In this document: positions 22,610-34,797 of the stretch, in pieces
How the letters are laid out: each line of letters opens with the position of its first letter
How positions within the stretch are numbered: position 1 is the stretch's first letter
NCBI GenBank assembly: GCA_021397845.1
Contig: CM038052.1
Location: 39,788,449 to 39,852,448 of the forward strand
From: Areca catechu
Taxonomy: Eukaryota; Streptophyta; Magnoliopsida; Arecales; Arecaceae
Direction of reading: 5' to 3'
Length of the DNA: 64,000 nucleotides
Notes under the pieces: model-generated
The model's input: only the letters and a program-made list of their open reading frames with translations
Databases searched by the model: none
Told to the model about the DNA's origin: nothing
Made by a program: the position numbers and the translations under genes

Positions 22610-25056
22610 TCATTCTGCACCAGCCGGCTTCGCTGCTGGGTCCTGAGGCTGAGAGCTCCCGCCCTTAGAAGACTTCGGCTGAGGTGCACTGGCCGCGAAA
22701 GGGCCACCCTCATCCGGTGCCTGAGGCTCTGGGCCTGTGCCTCCTGTGACGACCTCTTCATCAGCTTCCTCCTCCATGGTCGAAGGGTACTCTAGGCAGT
22801 TGCGCTCCGTATCAAGAACAAGCATCTCGACCCGGCCGCGCAGGTACATGAACCCCTTATAAAAGGAATCCGACGCCATCTGTTGGATGTCGGTGATGAA
22901 CTCCTCCGAAGCCTTAAAGGTGGCGATGGCATTCTCAGCATTCTTCTTGGCCATGGTGGCCACCCTCTCTAACTCGACAGCCCTCAGCCTGGCTGCCTCC
23001 GTCGAGCTAGTCGCCGTCTATGTCGCTTTCTCAGCAACGGCAAGCTTCTCCTTCACACCCGCCAGTTTCGCTTGGGCGGCTCGGGCGATCTCCTTGTGCC
23101 GGTCGGCCTTGGCACTATACCAATTCAACTTCTTTTCGATGATGGAGAGGTCATCGATCACCTTCTTTGAATGGCCCCACTCCAGATCACAAGCCATCGA
23201 GAGTCCTCTCGCTCGCCCCTCAGCATCGGCAAGCTCTTTTTCGAGGTCCTTGACCTTCAGCTCAAGGGCCCCGTATGCCCCGACCTTCTCCTTCAGGTCA
23301 GCCTTCAAAGATTCAATCTCGGCGGCCCATTGCCGCTCGAGATGCTCCCTGCTCTGGAAATGGCCCTTGATATAAGAGGGCCTCAGCACCAATCTGCACA
23401 GCAAAAAAAAAAAAAATGAATGATGAATGAAATGAAGAATAAATGAAAGAGGTGAAGGAACTCACCGAATACAGCTGGGAGAAGAAGATTTTGAAGACAT
23501 CGGCCACATGCATCCCGGCCATCTCCTGCCAGTCGCATGCTTGGATGGAGAAGTCCATCAAGCGTTCGGCAAGCTCGGGGCTCCAGAGGACCGAGTTCTC
23601 CGACCCCATCCCGAAGGGGAGGTAGCATCGTCCCTCCTCCCTCCGACTCCCTCCATGGGCGGGCGGTCGTGCACCGCTGACCGAAGGACCCGGGGGGCAG
23701 GCTGGGAGGTCGGTGCAGGCACAGGCGGCACAACTGTCATGGCCTCAGGAGTGGCCCGGGTCTCCTCACCCCTGGCATCGACGATGGTCGCGCCCGGAGG
23801 AGAACAGGGTGCAGCAGCCACGGCAGTAGCTCTCGCCCGGACTACCACCTCGGGCTCTGCAGTAGGAGCCCGCTGGGCAGGCCTCGAAGCCGCAGGAGCT
23901 TCCCTCTCCACTGACACAGGGGCAGCGTGGGGCTCCTCTAAGCTCGAGCCAACAGCCGCGGTCGAGCTCAGACCAATCACAACCGTGGGGGTGGCCGCAA
24001 ACGTGCTCTCACCCCGGTGCCGCCTGGGAGCAGGCTCCCCGACTAATTCAGTCGGCCACCTCTTCTTCATGATGACCAAAAGGTCGCTCTCAGAGAAGAT
24101 CATTCCTGCATGCAAGTTACACGTGGTCAGAACCTGCAGGAAACTACACAAGAATTGCATGAAGAAGGAAAAAGAGAAGAGTTTAGATCGAACTCACCCG
24201 ACCCATTTGCTGGGTTGATCCCGGAGTCGGCGAGGTTCTACTCAGACAACAGGACCTCAAGAGGAGGAATCTGCGTGCTGCGGAGCTGCTCGTAGTCATC
24301 TCGGTCAGCCGCATTGACCATAGAGTTTCGGTTGGGGGACTTATCCGGATCACTCCAGACCTAGTCAACCCCCTCGACCTCGACAAAGAAGAACTTACTC
24401 TTCCATCCCTTGATGGAAGAGGGGATCTCAAACTTAATGCCCTTCGGGCGGGAAGACAAAGACCACCACCCATCCTCGGTTGGGTGGCACTTTAGGGCAA
24501 AGAAAGCCCTAAACAAAGAGAATCGGGCTACAAACCCGTGAAGATGACAAAGCACAATAAAGGAGAAAATGACCCTAATAGCGTTTGGTACCAGCTGCGC
24601 TGGGACCAAACGATAATTGTCTAAGACTGACAGAAAGAAAGGGTGGAAAGGAAAGCGGAGACCTCTGGAGAAGGTCCCCTCATAGAAGGCAAGATGGCCC
24701 GGGCCACTCGAAGTGACCCGCTCCCCCGGACGAGGGATCATGAGCCGGACAAAAGGTGGGATGCCATAGAGATCCCGGACAGTCCTGAGTTTCCCGGCGA
24801 TGATCGTGGAGGCGACCCCACCAGGACCTGCAGGCTGAACAGACTCGGGGACAGGAGCAGAAGGAGGAGGAAGAGAAGAACCAGATCCCGGTTCCTTGAT
24901 GAGAACCAGGCTAGGAGGACGCCTCCTACTGAGCTCGAAGTGGGCTACACCTCCCTCCTCATCAGAAGAAGAGGAAGAAGATGCCGGCCCCCGTTAGAAG
25001 GGACCGGCCTCGCCCTGATCAGTGGAGGGACGGAAGCCCAGACCAAAACGGGACAT
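22610..25056 (-). pseudogene. Antisense gene of element B (best preserved Transposase_28-like domain)
   Basis: The start at 25056 (MSRFGLGFRPSTDQ) matches A and C. The piece 24361-24741 is uninterrupted and has FPFHPFFLSVLDNYRLVP, then VLCHLHGFVARFSLFRAFF, HPTEDGWWSLSSRPKG and SSIKGWKSKFFFVEVEGVD: the PF04195-like domain. Intron 1 is 24197-24106 (donor GTGAGT, acceptor GCAG). Intron 2 is 23465-23394 (GTGAGT to TGTGCAG). Exon 2 has SPELAERLMDFSIQACD; exon 3 is a coiled coil (EIESLKADLKEKV) then FKASEEFITDI and DSFYKGFMYLRG, ending at 22610. Stops occur after the domain (24361), near 24995, and in exon 3 near 23019. It is the only protein-coding region left in B. Cellular role unknown. Confidence 0.75.
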
Positions 25057-25560
25057 CCTCAAAGACAAAGGAGAAGAAAAAACTCGAAGTTGAAGACCGA
25101 AGAGGAGACTACAGACCCCGGGAAGGAACCGTATTCTAGTGGGGGAAGGAAGAAGAAGAAGCTAACCTGTTGCCTTGGAAAAATTCGGGGCGACTGGAAG
25201 GAAGAAGGAAATTGGGCGCGGTAGCAGCAGGCACAGAGAATTCAAAAAGAATAGATGGTTCAAGCAAGGCCATCCTTTCATTTCGAAATGACCCAAGGGA
25301 TTCGTACCGATTCAACCGCTCCACCAACGAATCTGCGCCACGTGCCTCCCATTGGTGAGAATGGCATCCCGGCCGCTCTGTATTTTGCGACAGCATTAAC
25401 TGCTCCTCGAACGTGGCCACGTGGCATCCCTGCATTGGCCCGCAGGGGCGGTCCCCGAAGTGCCAGCAATCATGGCCATCATCGCAACGGATCTTTGCCT
25501 TTCCATGTTAGCACCGCAATTACTCCCTTCGACCTGAGCGCCGCGCACTAACGAGCCTTG
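25057..25560 (-). promoter_or_regulatory. Putative promoter region of the antisense gene in B (two G-boxes)
   Basis: It lies between antisense start and polypurine tract. CACGTG occurs at 25339-25344 (GCGCCACGTGCC) and at 25418-25423 (GGCCACGTGGCA). Sequence shared with A and C includes GCCTTTCCATGT and ACTCCCTTCG. No clear TATA box. Function inferred. Confidence 0.4.
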
Positions 25561-25575
25561 GAAGTGGGGGGCAAA
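25561..25575 (+). other. Polypurine tract of element B
   Basis: GAAGTGGGGGGCAAA lies immediately before TGATGTGGCAAG, the 3' LTR start, in the same form as in element A. Confidence 0.85.
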
Positions 25576-26421
25576 TGATGTGGCAAGACCGCTGACATGG
25601 AGAAACCTGTATATGCCACATCAACCCTCCGCCTCGGATTCCCCTGTCGAGCCGAGCTGAGCTCCCCCAAGATAGCAGGTTGAGCTCATTCTTCTGCCAG
25701 GTCGAGCTCATGAGCTCAACTTCTAGGTCGGAGCCGCCTTCCGCCCTCCACAGTGAGACCCTCGGAGGTTAGTGCCCTGCGGTCGAAATCGAGCCAAGAT
25801 CTCACTCATCAATGTGGAGGCTCTCCGAGCGCACGCCCTCTGGATCGGGTCCGCCTTCCACCCTCCAAAGTGAGATCCTATGAGGTTAGTGCCCTGCGGT
25901 CGAGGTTGAGCCAAGAGCTCACCTGCCAATGTGGAGCCTCTCCGAGCGCACGCCCTTTGGATCAGGTCCGCCTTCCACCCTCCAGAGCGAGACCCTCAGA
26001 GGCTAGTGCCCTGCAGTCGAAATCGAGCCAAGAGCCCACCTGCCAATGTGGAGCCTCTCCGAGCACGCGCCCTTTGGAACGGGTCCGCCTTCCACCCTCC
26101 AGAGTGAGACCCTCGGAGGCTAGTGCCCTGCGGTCGAGGTCGAGCCGAGAGCTCACCCGCCGATGTGGAGCCTCTTCGAGCACACGCCCTCTGGACCGTG
26201 TCCGCCTTCCACCCTCCAAAGCGAGACCCTCGGAGGTTAGTGCCCTGCGGTCAAGGTCGAGCTAAGAGCTCACCCATCGGTGTGGAGCCTCTCCGAGCGC
26301 ACGCCCTCTGGACCGGGTCCGCCTTCCTTCCCCCAGAGTGAGACCCTCGGAGGCTAGTGCCCTATGGTCGAGGTCGAGCTGAGAGCTCACCCGCCAATGT
26401 GGAGCCTCTCCAAGCGTGCAC
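25576..26421 (+). repeat. 3' LTR of element B, left part with 117-bp tandem array
   Basis: It opens TGATGTGGCAAGACC like 19211. From 25753 a 117-bp unit repeats with exact spacing (starts 25753, 25870, 25987, 26104, 26221, 26338); each contains GAGACCCTCGGAGG and TAGTGCCCTGCGGTCGA. The sixth unit is cut by the Athila insertion and resumes at 37704. Confidence 0.92.
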
Positions 26422-28259
26422 TGATAAATCATGGATTTACATGATTATTTTAAGTATTTTAGTTAATTATTGGTGCTAACATTCTTTTAATAACCTAATT
26501 TCATAATTAATTTGGACTTTCTTGCAAAATTAATTATTTTAAAAATATCTTTGAAAAGTGTGAAATTAGAGTACGTTCATGAAAAATATATTTCAAGTCA
26601 AAGCACCACACACCCATTTAAATGATTAATAAAATATTCAATAATTATAATTAATGATCATGGAATTGGTAAAATTAATAAGTTTGAAACTCGCCAATAG
26701 GTAGAGCTTGATTTATGAAATCCAACGATGCAAACGGTACTTAAATCGGTTTGAAATGAAGAAGTTATGAATTTTCTAATATTTTTTCACATATTTTGAT
26801 GCTGCACGCTTTTTGGAGCAGCCGGTCCATCTGGGTTTACAAAGTGTTGTTTGGTTCACCGGCAGCCATGGCTGCCGGTCCACGGAATAGGCCGTGGGCC
26901 ACAGCCCTCCAGAGGCGCCGAAATTCGTCGGGAAGCACGCCGGTGGTGTCCCTGGCCGGAGGAGAAGCTCCGGCGGTGCTTTGACGGTCGGTGGCGGTGT
27001 TCGGCGGCAAAAGAGAGGAGGCAGCCCACGTTTTCCATGGCCAAGCTCCTCCACGCGTTGCCAAGCTCCTCCACGCGCGGCCAAGCTCCTCCACGCGCAG
27101 TCCACGGGCAAGCACTCTACGGGCTGCAGGACGTTGCCAAGCCCCTCCACGCGCGGCCAAACTCCTCCACGGTGGCGAAGTTCACGGGCACCACTCCACG
27201 GGCTGCAGGACGTTGCTGCGCTCCTCACGCATTCACGAGCTCCACGCGCGGCCAAGCTCCTCCACGCGCACGTCCGCGGGTGTTCTCCACGGTGGCGTTC
27301 TCCACGGCCAATCACCTCCACGCGCAGCCCACGCCCTCCACGGTGGCTCCACGTGCACGGCCAAGCTTCTCCATGCTCTCCACAGGCAGTCCACGGGCGA
27401 GCTCCACGGGCACGAATGTTCTCCACGTTGTCGGAGCACAGTCCACGGGCATGAGCAGTCCGCGAGTCGAGCTTCTCCACGGGCATTGCCAAGCGGTCGT
27501 CATGGCATGATCTGGGCATTCTCCACGGGCTGACGGACGCTGGGCATTCTCCACGAGCTCTGCGGCATAATCAACGGAGCAGCAATGGCGGTCACGGTAT
27601 TTTTTTGTCCCACATCGCTAGTGTGCAACAAGCTCCCCTCTCCGGTCAATTATAAAATGAACCCCAATGCACAAGATAGAGGGATCCAGAGAAAAGACAA
27701 GGTACAGGGTAAAGGGCATTGTTTGGGTTACGGGTTGGCTTTTGGGAGTGAGGTTTCTCAAAGGAGAGCGTGTCCCTACACCATCTTCCAGCCTTCTCTC
27801 TCTCTGAGATCAAGATCCGAAGAAGACACAGAGGAAGCCCAGTTCGTTCCACGGAGTACGAAGGAAGGAGCTATCTTCCCGACGAGGCTGCGCCGATCTG
27901 TTATTATCTTTGTTACTTGTTTTGTTAATTTAATTTTTTTTGCATTGTATCTAGACATTAAATTTCAATCAATGCAATATCTCTTTTTAACTCCTGTCTT
28001 TCGCCTTGTCTGCAGGTAGATGCTAGGATCTAAATAATAGATCCTAGTGCCAAGTTTACTTTTCCTGCAATTTTAATTTTTTTATATTCTTCGACTTCAA
28101 ATATTTTTTTTACAAGATCAAAAAGATTTCAAATCCTAAATACCGCCTTCTCTGTGGATTCGACCCGACTCCTCTTGCTACGCATTTTTAAATATTTTAA
28201 GAAGTCGGATTTTAAATTGATAGCCACGGTGTTTTAACGACAACCCCGCGGATCTATCA
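26422..28259 (+). repeat. 5' LTR of the Athila element
   Basis: It matches 35860-37698 closely. In the first 120 bp I count three substitutions. A GC-rich middle (26830-27560) has many copies of CCAAGCTCCTCCACGCG-like words; open frames there on both strands are artefacts. The promoter likely lies near 27648-27656 (ATTATAAAATG), downstream of TCCCACATCGCTAGTG. 5' and 3' LTRs differ by small indels, for example near 26830 versus 36268. Confidence 0.95.
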
Positions 28260-28265
28260 AGTTTT

Positions 28266-28282
28266 TGGCGCCGTTGCCAGGG
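28266..28282 (+). other. Primer-binding site of the Athila element
   Basis: TGGCGCCGTTGCCAGGG starts 6 bp after the LTR end. It fits the 3' end of plant tRNA-Asp, the primer known for many Athila elements. It is where minus-strand DNA synthesis would start. Confidence 0.88.
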
Positions 28283-29242
28283 AGGGCATTAAAATAATAG
28301 TTTTTGATCTTTTTGATTTTTTTATACCATGCTAACTTTTCTTTTTCTTGCAGATTAAAAAAAAAAATGGGGGAGAAAAGCAGAAGAGGAAGGAAGTCTC
28401 CCAATCAGTAAACTTTCTTTCCTCTTTTACATATTAATTATTTTTCTTTTTAGTTTCTTTTCTTATCTCCAAAAAAAAAAAAAACTCAAATTTCAAATTT
28501 TAAAAAAAAAATTTCAAATTTCAAATTTCAAACAAAAATTTTTTTTGTTTTTCATTTTTAGATTCATTTAGGTAAATTTATCTTTTCTGCAAAATCCAAA
28601 AAAATTGCCCAGATATTTCATAATTTATTAGGATTAGAAACTTGATCACAAAATTAAAAAATATATATATAGCTTTAATTTAATTTTGTGTATTTATAAC
28701 TTTTATTTTGGACATCTTATTGCATTTCATAATCTCATAATCATCTTAAGGGCACTTATCCATAAACAAGATAAGGTGGGGAGTTCAATATCCTTCCTTA
28801 GCCCACAAACCATCACCCCTCATTTTGCATACCTAAGCCTTCTAAATAAAATTAACTAGACGCCAGCCCTAAGAAACTCGAGCTCAATAGGACAGGGCAC
28901 CCGGAAGAGTTGGACCGGGTCAAGATTAGTTGGTTGACTGGTGTCTAGGAAAGGGGTTCAGGGATTACGTCCCGAAGGAAGGTGGTTGGATCCGCTTACC
29001 TGGCCAATTTTCAGTTGGTGTCTAAGGCAAGCAAAGAGGGAAACTCCATCGACCTTACCCTTACCTGGCCAGTTAGCTAATTGGTCTTTGACTTGGAGGG
29101 CTCCAAGGCGGTCTTGGAAGTTAGGAGCTGTCTAGAATTAGGAAGCCTAGGATAGAGATCTGTTTGATAAGTATTTGAAAATAACAAAATATATATATAT
29201 ATATAAAAAAAAAATTTTCACATTTTTGGGTTGCACTGTTTC
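28283..29242 (+). other. Untranslated leader of the Athila element
   Basis: About 960 bp of AT-rich sequence with A- and T-runs, a TATATATATATA run at about 29189-29202, and GC-richer text at 28860-29130. No gene supported. The leader may hold RNA packaging signals, but none can be identified by eye. Confidence 0.55.
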
Positions 29243-30840
29243 ATGCACGGTAGAAGATCTCTATTTCCAGACCTAGTTGACTTCAACCCTGAAATTGAAC
29301 GGCTGATCCATAGTACACCAAAAAATCAAATGGCTGGAAACCCAGAAGAACCACCTAGACAGATGAAGGAATACTTTATTCCTTCCACCTACAACCCATC
29401 GACTTGTATCCATTTACCTGAAATACCTGCTAGACAATATGAGATCAAGTCTGCCACAATCCAGATGCTCCCTTCCTTTTATGGGAATACCAACGAAGAT
29501 CCTTATAAGCATCTAGATGAGTTTCTAGAAATCTGTTCTACGGTGAAGATCCAAGATTTCACTGATGATGCCCTTAGGCTAACCTTGTTCCCCTTCTCAC
29601 TTAAGGATAAGGCTAAGTACTGGCTTGGCACAATAGGGAAACCAATTCGAACTTGGGCTGAAATGCAGCACGAGTTCCTTAAGAAATTCTATCCTATAGG
29701 TCGAACCAACACCATGAGGCGAGCCATCACTGGATTTGCTCAGCTTCCTGGTGAACAAATTCATGAATCATGGGAGAGACTTAAGGAACTTCTTAGAAAA
29801 TACCCACATCATGGTCTGTCTAAGTGGCAAATTGTCCAAGCTTTTTATGAGGGATTAGGAGACCAGTATAGACAGATGGTGGATGCATCTTGTGGAGGTG
29901 CATTCATGAGTAGAAGTGAGGATGAGGCCTATACCTTGTTTGAAACCCTAAGTGAAAATTCGATCAACCATGCTTCTTTGACTTCATATGAAAGACCGAT
30001 TCCTCACCAAAAGCGGGCAGGGATTTATGAAATTACACATTCAAATTCCAATGTCGACTTGAACCTAATATCCCAAAGATTAGATACAGTCGACCTCCTT
30101 TCTCAAAAGTTGGACCAAGTCCTAGCCCTCAGTCAACAATCTCAATCTCCTGCACAATACCCATCACACCCCCCATCACAATACCCATCACCCTCTAATC
30201 ATCAGGAGATTTGTTCTATCTGTGCTAGCCCAGCCCATCACATGAATGAATGTCCTACGGTTGCACAGTTACCACCTTTCATCCAAGAACAAGTCCAAGC
30301 TGCTCAAGGTTGCTCCAAGCCGGGTAATGACCCATTTTCAAATACTTATAACCCGGGTTGGAGAAACCATCCTAATTTTTCTTGGAAACCACAACAGACT
30401 CAGGTTCAGACCCAAACTCCTCCTGCACGGAACTTTCAAAATAGCCCCCCATACCAAAACTATGCCTATAATAGAGATCAGCCTAGTCAGCTTGCTCAGC
30501 CACCATATCAGCCACCATATCATCATCAGTCATCATATCAACCTCCTCAACAAACCAATCTGGCCGACGATAGGTTTGATCAACTTCAACAATTAATCAT
30601 GACCCAACAACAATCTATCGCCAGGTTAGAAGTTCAAATAGGATAGTTAGCTAAATCTACTATGAGGAGAGAACCAGGACAACTACCAAGTCAACCAATA
30701 CCGAATCCTAGAAACAACCCACTCATTCTTCAGCCTAATGTTCCACCTAAGAACCCTCAATTTGAGAATGCCAAAGCAATTTCTAAGCTTAGAAGTGGTA
30801 GATTCTTAGGGACCCATATCAAAACCAGGAGAGAGAGACT
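29243..30840 (+). pseudogene. gag: Gag of the Athila element
   Basis: The ATG at 29243 opens HGRRSLFPDL; a further in-frame ATG at about 29330 (MAGNPEEPPRQ) could also serve. The capsid region around residues 80-250 has YKHLDEFLEICSTVKIQ, LKDKAKYWLGTIG and FLKKFYPIGRTNTMRRAI. A zinc knuckle CSICASPAHHMNEC (CX2CX4HX4C) follows at about 30213-30255, then a Pro/Gln-rich tail. A TAG at 30644-30646 breaks the frame, which continues at 30662-30871. A frame change near 30835, in a purine run, joins it to pol. Confidence 0.9.
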
Positions 30841-31896
30841 AGTACTGATGCAAGCAAGAATGAGAAGTTAGAAGATGATGTTAGTACTGAGACTAACCAT
30901 GTAGAAGAGCCTGAGCCTGGGACTAGTACTGATACTGGTTCCGATTTAAATGAGAAAGGGAAGAAGAGAGCAGATGAATTACCTGAGACTTATAAACCTA
31001 GAGCCTCGTTCCCTTCAGCCCTAGAAGCTGGCTCTTCCCGTAAAAAGCAAGGAGCACGCAACGAGGAGCTAATGGAATTATTCAAGCAAGTTCATATTAA
31101 TTTACCCCTCCTCGATGCAATTCAGCACGTTCCAGCTTACGCTAAATTTCTCAAAGAACTCTGCACCCAAAAGCGTGAGCCACGAACCATAAAGAGAATC
31201 ATTTTGTCTGAGGATATAAGTGCAGTTTTGTTGAATCAATTACCTCAGAAAATGAAAGACCCCGGTGCTCCTTTGATTTCTTGTGTTATAGGAGGCATTA
31301 CCTTTGACCAAGCCCTGTTAGACCTAGGAGCTAGTGTGAACCTTCTTCCAACCTCGGTCTATGAAAAATTTGGGATAGGTGAACTAAAACCCACGTCAGT
31401 CATTCTTCAACTAGCCGATAGATCTGTCAAGACACCACGTGGTTTGATTGAGGATGTCTTAGTTAGAGTGAACCAATGTTATTTCCCAGTAGACTTCCTC
31501 ATACTAGACATGGAACCATCCCAAGAGTTAAATCAGAATCCCATAATCTTAGGTCGTCCATTCCTAGCCACTGCCAATGCCAATATCAATTGTAAAACGG
31601 GAGCTATGGACATTTCTTTTGGGGATCAAAAGGTGAGAATCAATATTTTTAATACCTCAAAGTTTGCTCGAGAGGAGGAAAATTGTTTTGTGATTAGTTT
31701 AGTAGATGAGATTGTTGAGTCTGAATTTTCCTCCAATTTGATGGAAGATGACGAGCCTATTGCTGAAACCCAAGTCCAAGAGGTAAATGCCCTACTTGAT
31801 TCACCTCAACCTTCACCACCTTGGTCAATGCAAACTGAATCCTTACCTGACCTAGGAACTGAGCCTTTGCACCCTTCGATTCAGGCCCCACCATAA
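30841..31896 (+). pseudogene. Protease region of the Athila element
   Basis: The frame is open from about 30841. It includes YKPRASFPSALEAG, then FLKELCTQKRE and the protease: LDLGASVNLLPTSVYEKFG with catalytic DLGAS, LADRSVKTPRGLIEDVLV, and NPIILGRPFLATANANINC. It cleaves the polyprotein in related active elements. It ends at TAA 31894-31896, after which the same frame continues into RT. Confidence 0.9.
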
Positions 31897-31911
31897 CTTG
31901 AACTAAAATCT

Positions 31912-33327
31912 TTGCCTGAATCACTTAAGTATGTATTTTTAGGACCTGACAAAACCCTGCCTGTGATCATTGCTTCTGACCTAACCATTGAGCAGGAAAA
32001 CCAATTGATAGATGTTCTGAAAACACATAGGGAGGCCATAGGTTGGGCCATTGCTGATTTAAAAGGCATTAGTCCATCAATTTGTATGCACCATATCTAT
32101 ACTAAGGATAGTGCCAAGCCTACTAGAGAAATGCAAAGACGGCTCAACCCAAACATGCAAGAAGTGGTCAAGAAGGAAGTGATTAAATGGTTAGATGCTG
32201 GTATTATTTATCCTATTTCTGATAGCCACTGGGTGAGTCCTACTCAAGTCGTTCCAAAGAAATCTGGACTCACGGTTGTCCGTACTGACCATGGGGATTT
32301 AGTGCCAACACGACTTTCTACTGGGTGGCGTGTCTGTATAGATTATAGAAAACTTAATGCAGCTACCCGCAAAGACCACTTTCCCTTACCATTTATTGAT
32401 CAGATCCTAGAAAGATTAGCTAGCCAGCAATACTTTTGCTTCTTAGACGGATACTCAGGATACAACCAGGTAGCAATCTATCCAGGAGACCAGGAAAAGA
32501 CCACCTTCACATGTCCCTTTGGAACCTTTGCTTTCCGTAGAATGCCTTTCGGTTTGTGTAATGCACCTGCAACCTTTCAAAGGTGCATGATATCAATTTT
32601 CTCGGACATAGTAGGAGATTTCTTAGAAATTTTTATGGATGATTTTTCAGTCTTTGGAGAATCTTTTGAGAGTTGCCTCAATAATTTGAAGAAAATATTA
32701 AAACGATGTATTGAGGCTAATTTAGTTCTGAGCTGGAAGAAGAGCCATTTCATGGTTCGAGAAGGGATTGTTTTAGGACATATTGTATCTAAGAGAGGGA
32801 TCGAGGTAGATAAAGCAAAGGTTGAATTGATCTCTAAACTTCCTCCACCCATCTCTATCAAACAAATTCGATCTTTTCTCGGCCATGTAGGATTCTATTG
32901 TCGCTTCATCAAAGACTTTTCCAAAATTTCCCGTCCTTTGTGTAATCTGCTCGCCAAGGACATTCCTTTCAATTTTGATGAAGATTGTCTTAAGGCTTTT
33001 GAGTTTCTAAAGGAAGCTGTGACCCAAGCCCCAATCATCCAACCCCCAAATTGGTCACTACCTTTTGAAATCATGTGTGATGCTTCAGACTTTGCCATAG
33101 GAGCTGTCTTGGGCCAAAGGGTAAACAAATGTTCCATAGTCATTTATTATGCTAGTAGAACTTTGAATGATGCCCAAAAAAATTATACCACTACTGAAAA
33201 GGAGTTGCTAGCTGTGGTGTTTGCCCTGGAAAAGTTTAGATCATATCTTTTAGGTTCCAAGATTGTGGTTTATTCGGATCACTCGGCTTTGAGATACCTG
33301 CTCTCAAAGAAAGATGCTAAACCATGA
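31912..33327 (+). pseudogene. pol: Reverse transcriptase and RNase H of the Athila element
   Basis: A 471-residue open frame. RT: NPNMQEVVKKEVIKWLDAGI, WRVCIDYRKLNAATRKDHFP, FLDGYSGYNQVAI, and the catalytic box FMDDFSVFGES. Connection: RSFLGHVGFYCRFIKDFSKI. RNase H: FEIMCDASDFAIGAVLG, YYASRTLNDAQ and TTTEKELLAVVFALEKF. All key acidic residues I look for are present. It ends at TGA 33325-33327, and the frame continues directly into the tether and integrase. Confidence 0.94.
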
Positions 33328-34797
33328 TTGATTAGATGGATCTCACTGCTACAAGAGTTTGATATTGAAATTCGAGACAAGAAAGGATCCGAGAATGTTG
33401 TAGCAGACCATCTATCTAGGATTTTAGTTGAAGAGTGTGAACCTGCATCAATTGAAGAATCTTTTCCAGATGAACAGCTCTTAGCAGTTTCACATGCAAA
33501 GGCCCCTTGGTTTGCAGATATTGTGAACTACTTAGTGGTTGGACAAATCCCTGATGGCTGGTCCAAGAATGAAAAGGATCGATTCTTTGCTCAAATTAAA
33601 TACTACTTTTGGGAAGATCCTGAACTCTTTCGAATCTGTGCTAATCAAATCATCCGTAGGTGTGTTCCTGAATCTGAACATCTGAGTATTTTGAATTTTT
33701 GCCACACCCTTGCTTGCGAAGGACATTTTTCTGGTCGAAAAACTGTGGCTAAAGTTTTGCAAAGTGGATTTTACTGGCCGACATTGTTTAAGGATGCCTA
33801 TACTTTTGGCAAAGAATGTCTTAAGTGTCAAGCCTTAGGAAATATTTCAAGAAAAGACATGATGCCTTTAAATCCAATCTTGGTAGTTGAAATCTTTGAC
33901 GTTTGGGGAATTGATTTTATGGGACCCTTTCCACCCTCTAATGGTTTTGAATATATTTTGGTGGCTGTCGATTATGTTTCTAAATGGATTGAGGCAATGG
34001 CTACACGAACCAATAATCATAAGGTAGTCATAAAGTTTGTTCAAAAGAATATCTTCTCTAGGTTCGGATTTCCTCGTGCCATCATTAGCGACGGAGGTGC
34101 CCATTTCACAAACTACCAATTTTGAATGCTTTTGCAAAAATATGGGGTCACACATAAAGTAGCTACACCTTATCACCCGCAAACAAGTGGCCAAGTGGAA
34201 GTATCCAATAGGGAGATCAAGAACATTTTGCAAAAGACTGTTAGGCCCGATCGTAGAAACTGGTCAGATCGATTAGATGATGCATTATGGGCCTATCGGA
34301 CAGCTTACAAGAATCCCATTGGAATGTCTCCCTATAGGTTGATCTTTGGAAAAGCATGTCATCTTCCGGTAGAACTTGAACATAGAGCATATTAGGCGAT
34401 TAAGCAATTAAATTTTGATTTAAAGCAAGCTGGTTCTAACCGGATGTTGCAACTGAGTGAACTAGATGAACTGAGGCGAGAGGCTTATGAAAATTCACGT
34501 ATTTATAAAGAGAAAATGAAAGCCTTTCATGATCAACTTATTTCTAGGAAAATCTTTGAGCCAAATCAACAAGTCTGGTTATTTAATTCAAGGCTTCGAT
34601 TATTTCCTGGAAAATTGAGATTTAGATGGGATGGACCTTACATTGTTAACCTAGTTTTCCCCCATGGTGCAGTCAAAATTTATGATCCTAGGTCAGGAAA
34701 CTTCTTTAAGGTAAATGGTCAACGTTTAAAACCATACATTGAAGGAATATCAACAAATCGAACCATTGACCAAGTAACATTAACTGACCCACACTAA
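33328..34797 (+). pseudogene. Integrase of the Athila element (interrupted by two stops)
   Basis: The N-terminal zinc module is HLSILNFCHTLACEGHFSGR with CLKCQALG. The catalytic core holds DVWGIDFMGPFPP (first Asp) and AIISDGGAHF (second Asp), then, after TGA 34123-34125, PYHPQTSGQVEVSNREIK (Glu). A second stop, TAG 34393-34395, separates the C-terminal part 34444-34797, which has the GPY/F-type segment FRWDGPYIVNLVFPHGAVKI. The frame is the same throughout. It would insert cDNA into chromosomal DNA. Confidence 0.92.

Noticed and set aside
25753..26420. Regularly spaced repeats that could recall a CRISPR array.
   Set aside because: 117-bp units are contiguous with no unique spacers, lie in an LTR, and the genome is plant.
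26820..27560. Long GC-rich open frames on both strands (up to about 250 residues), repeated at 36240-37095.
   Set aside because: They lie inside both LTRs of the Athila element, in all frames, and consist of repeated CTCCACGCG words. No start context or domain, so by-products of composition.
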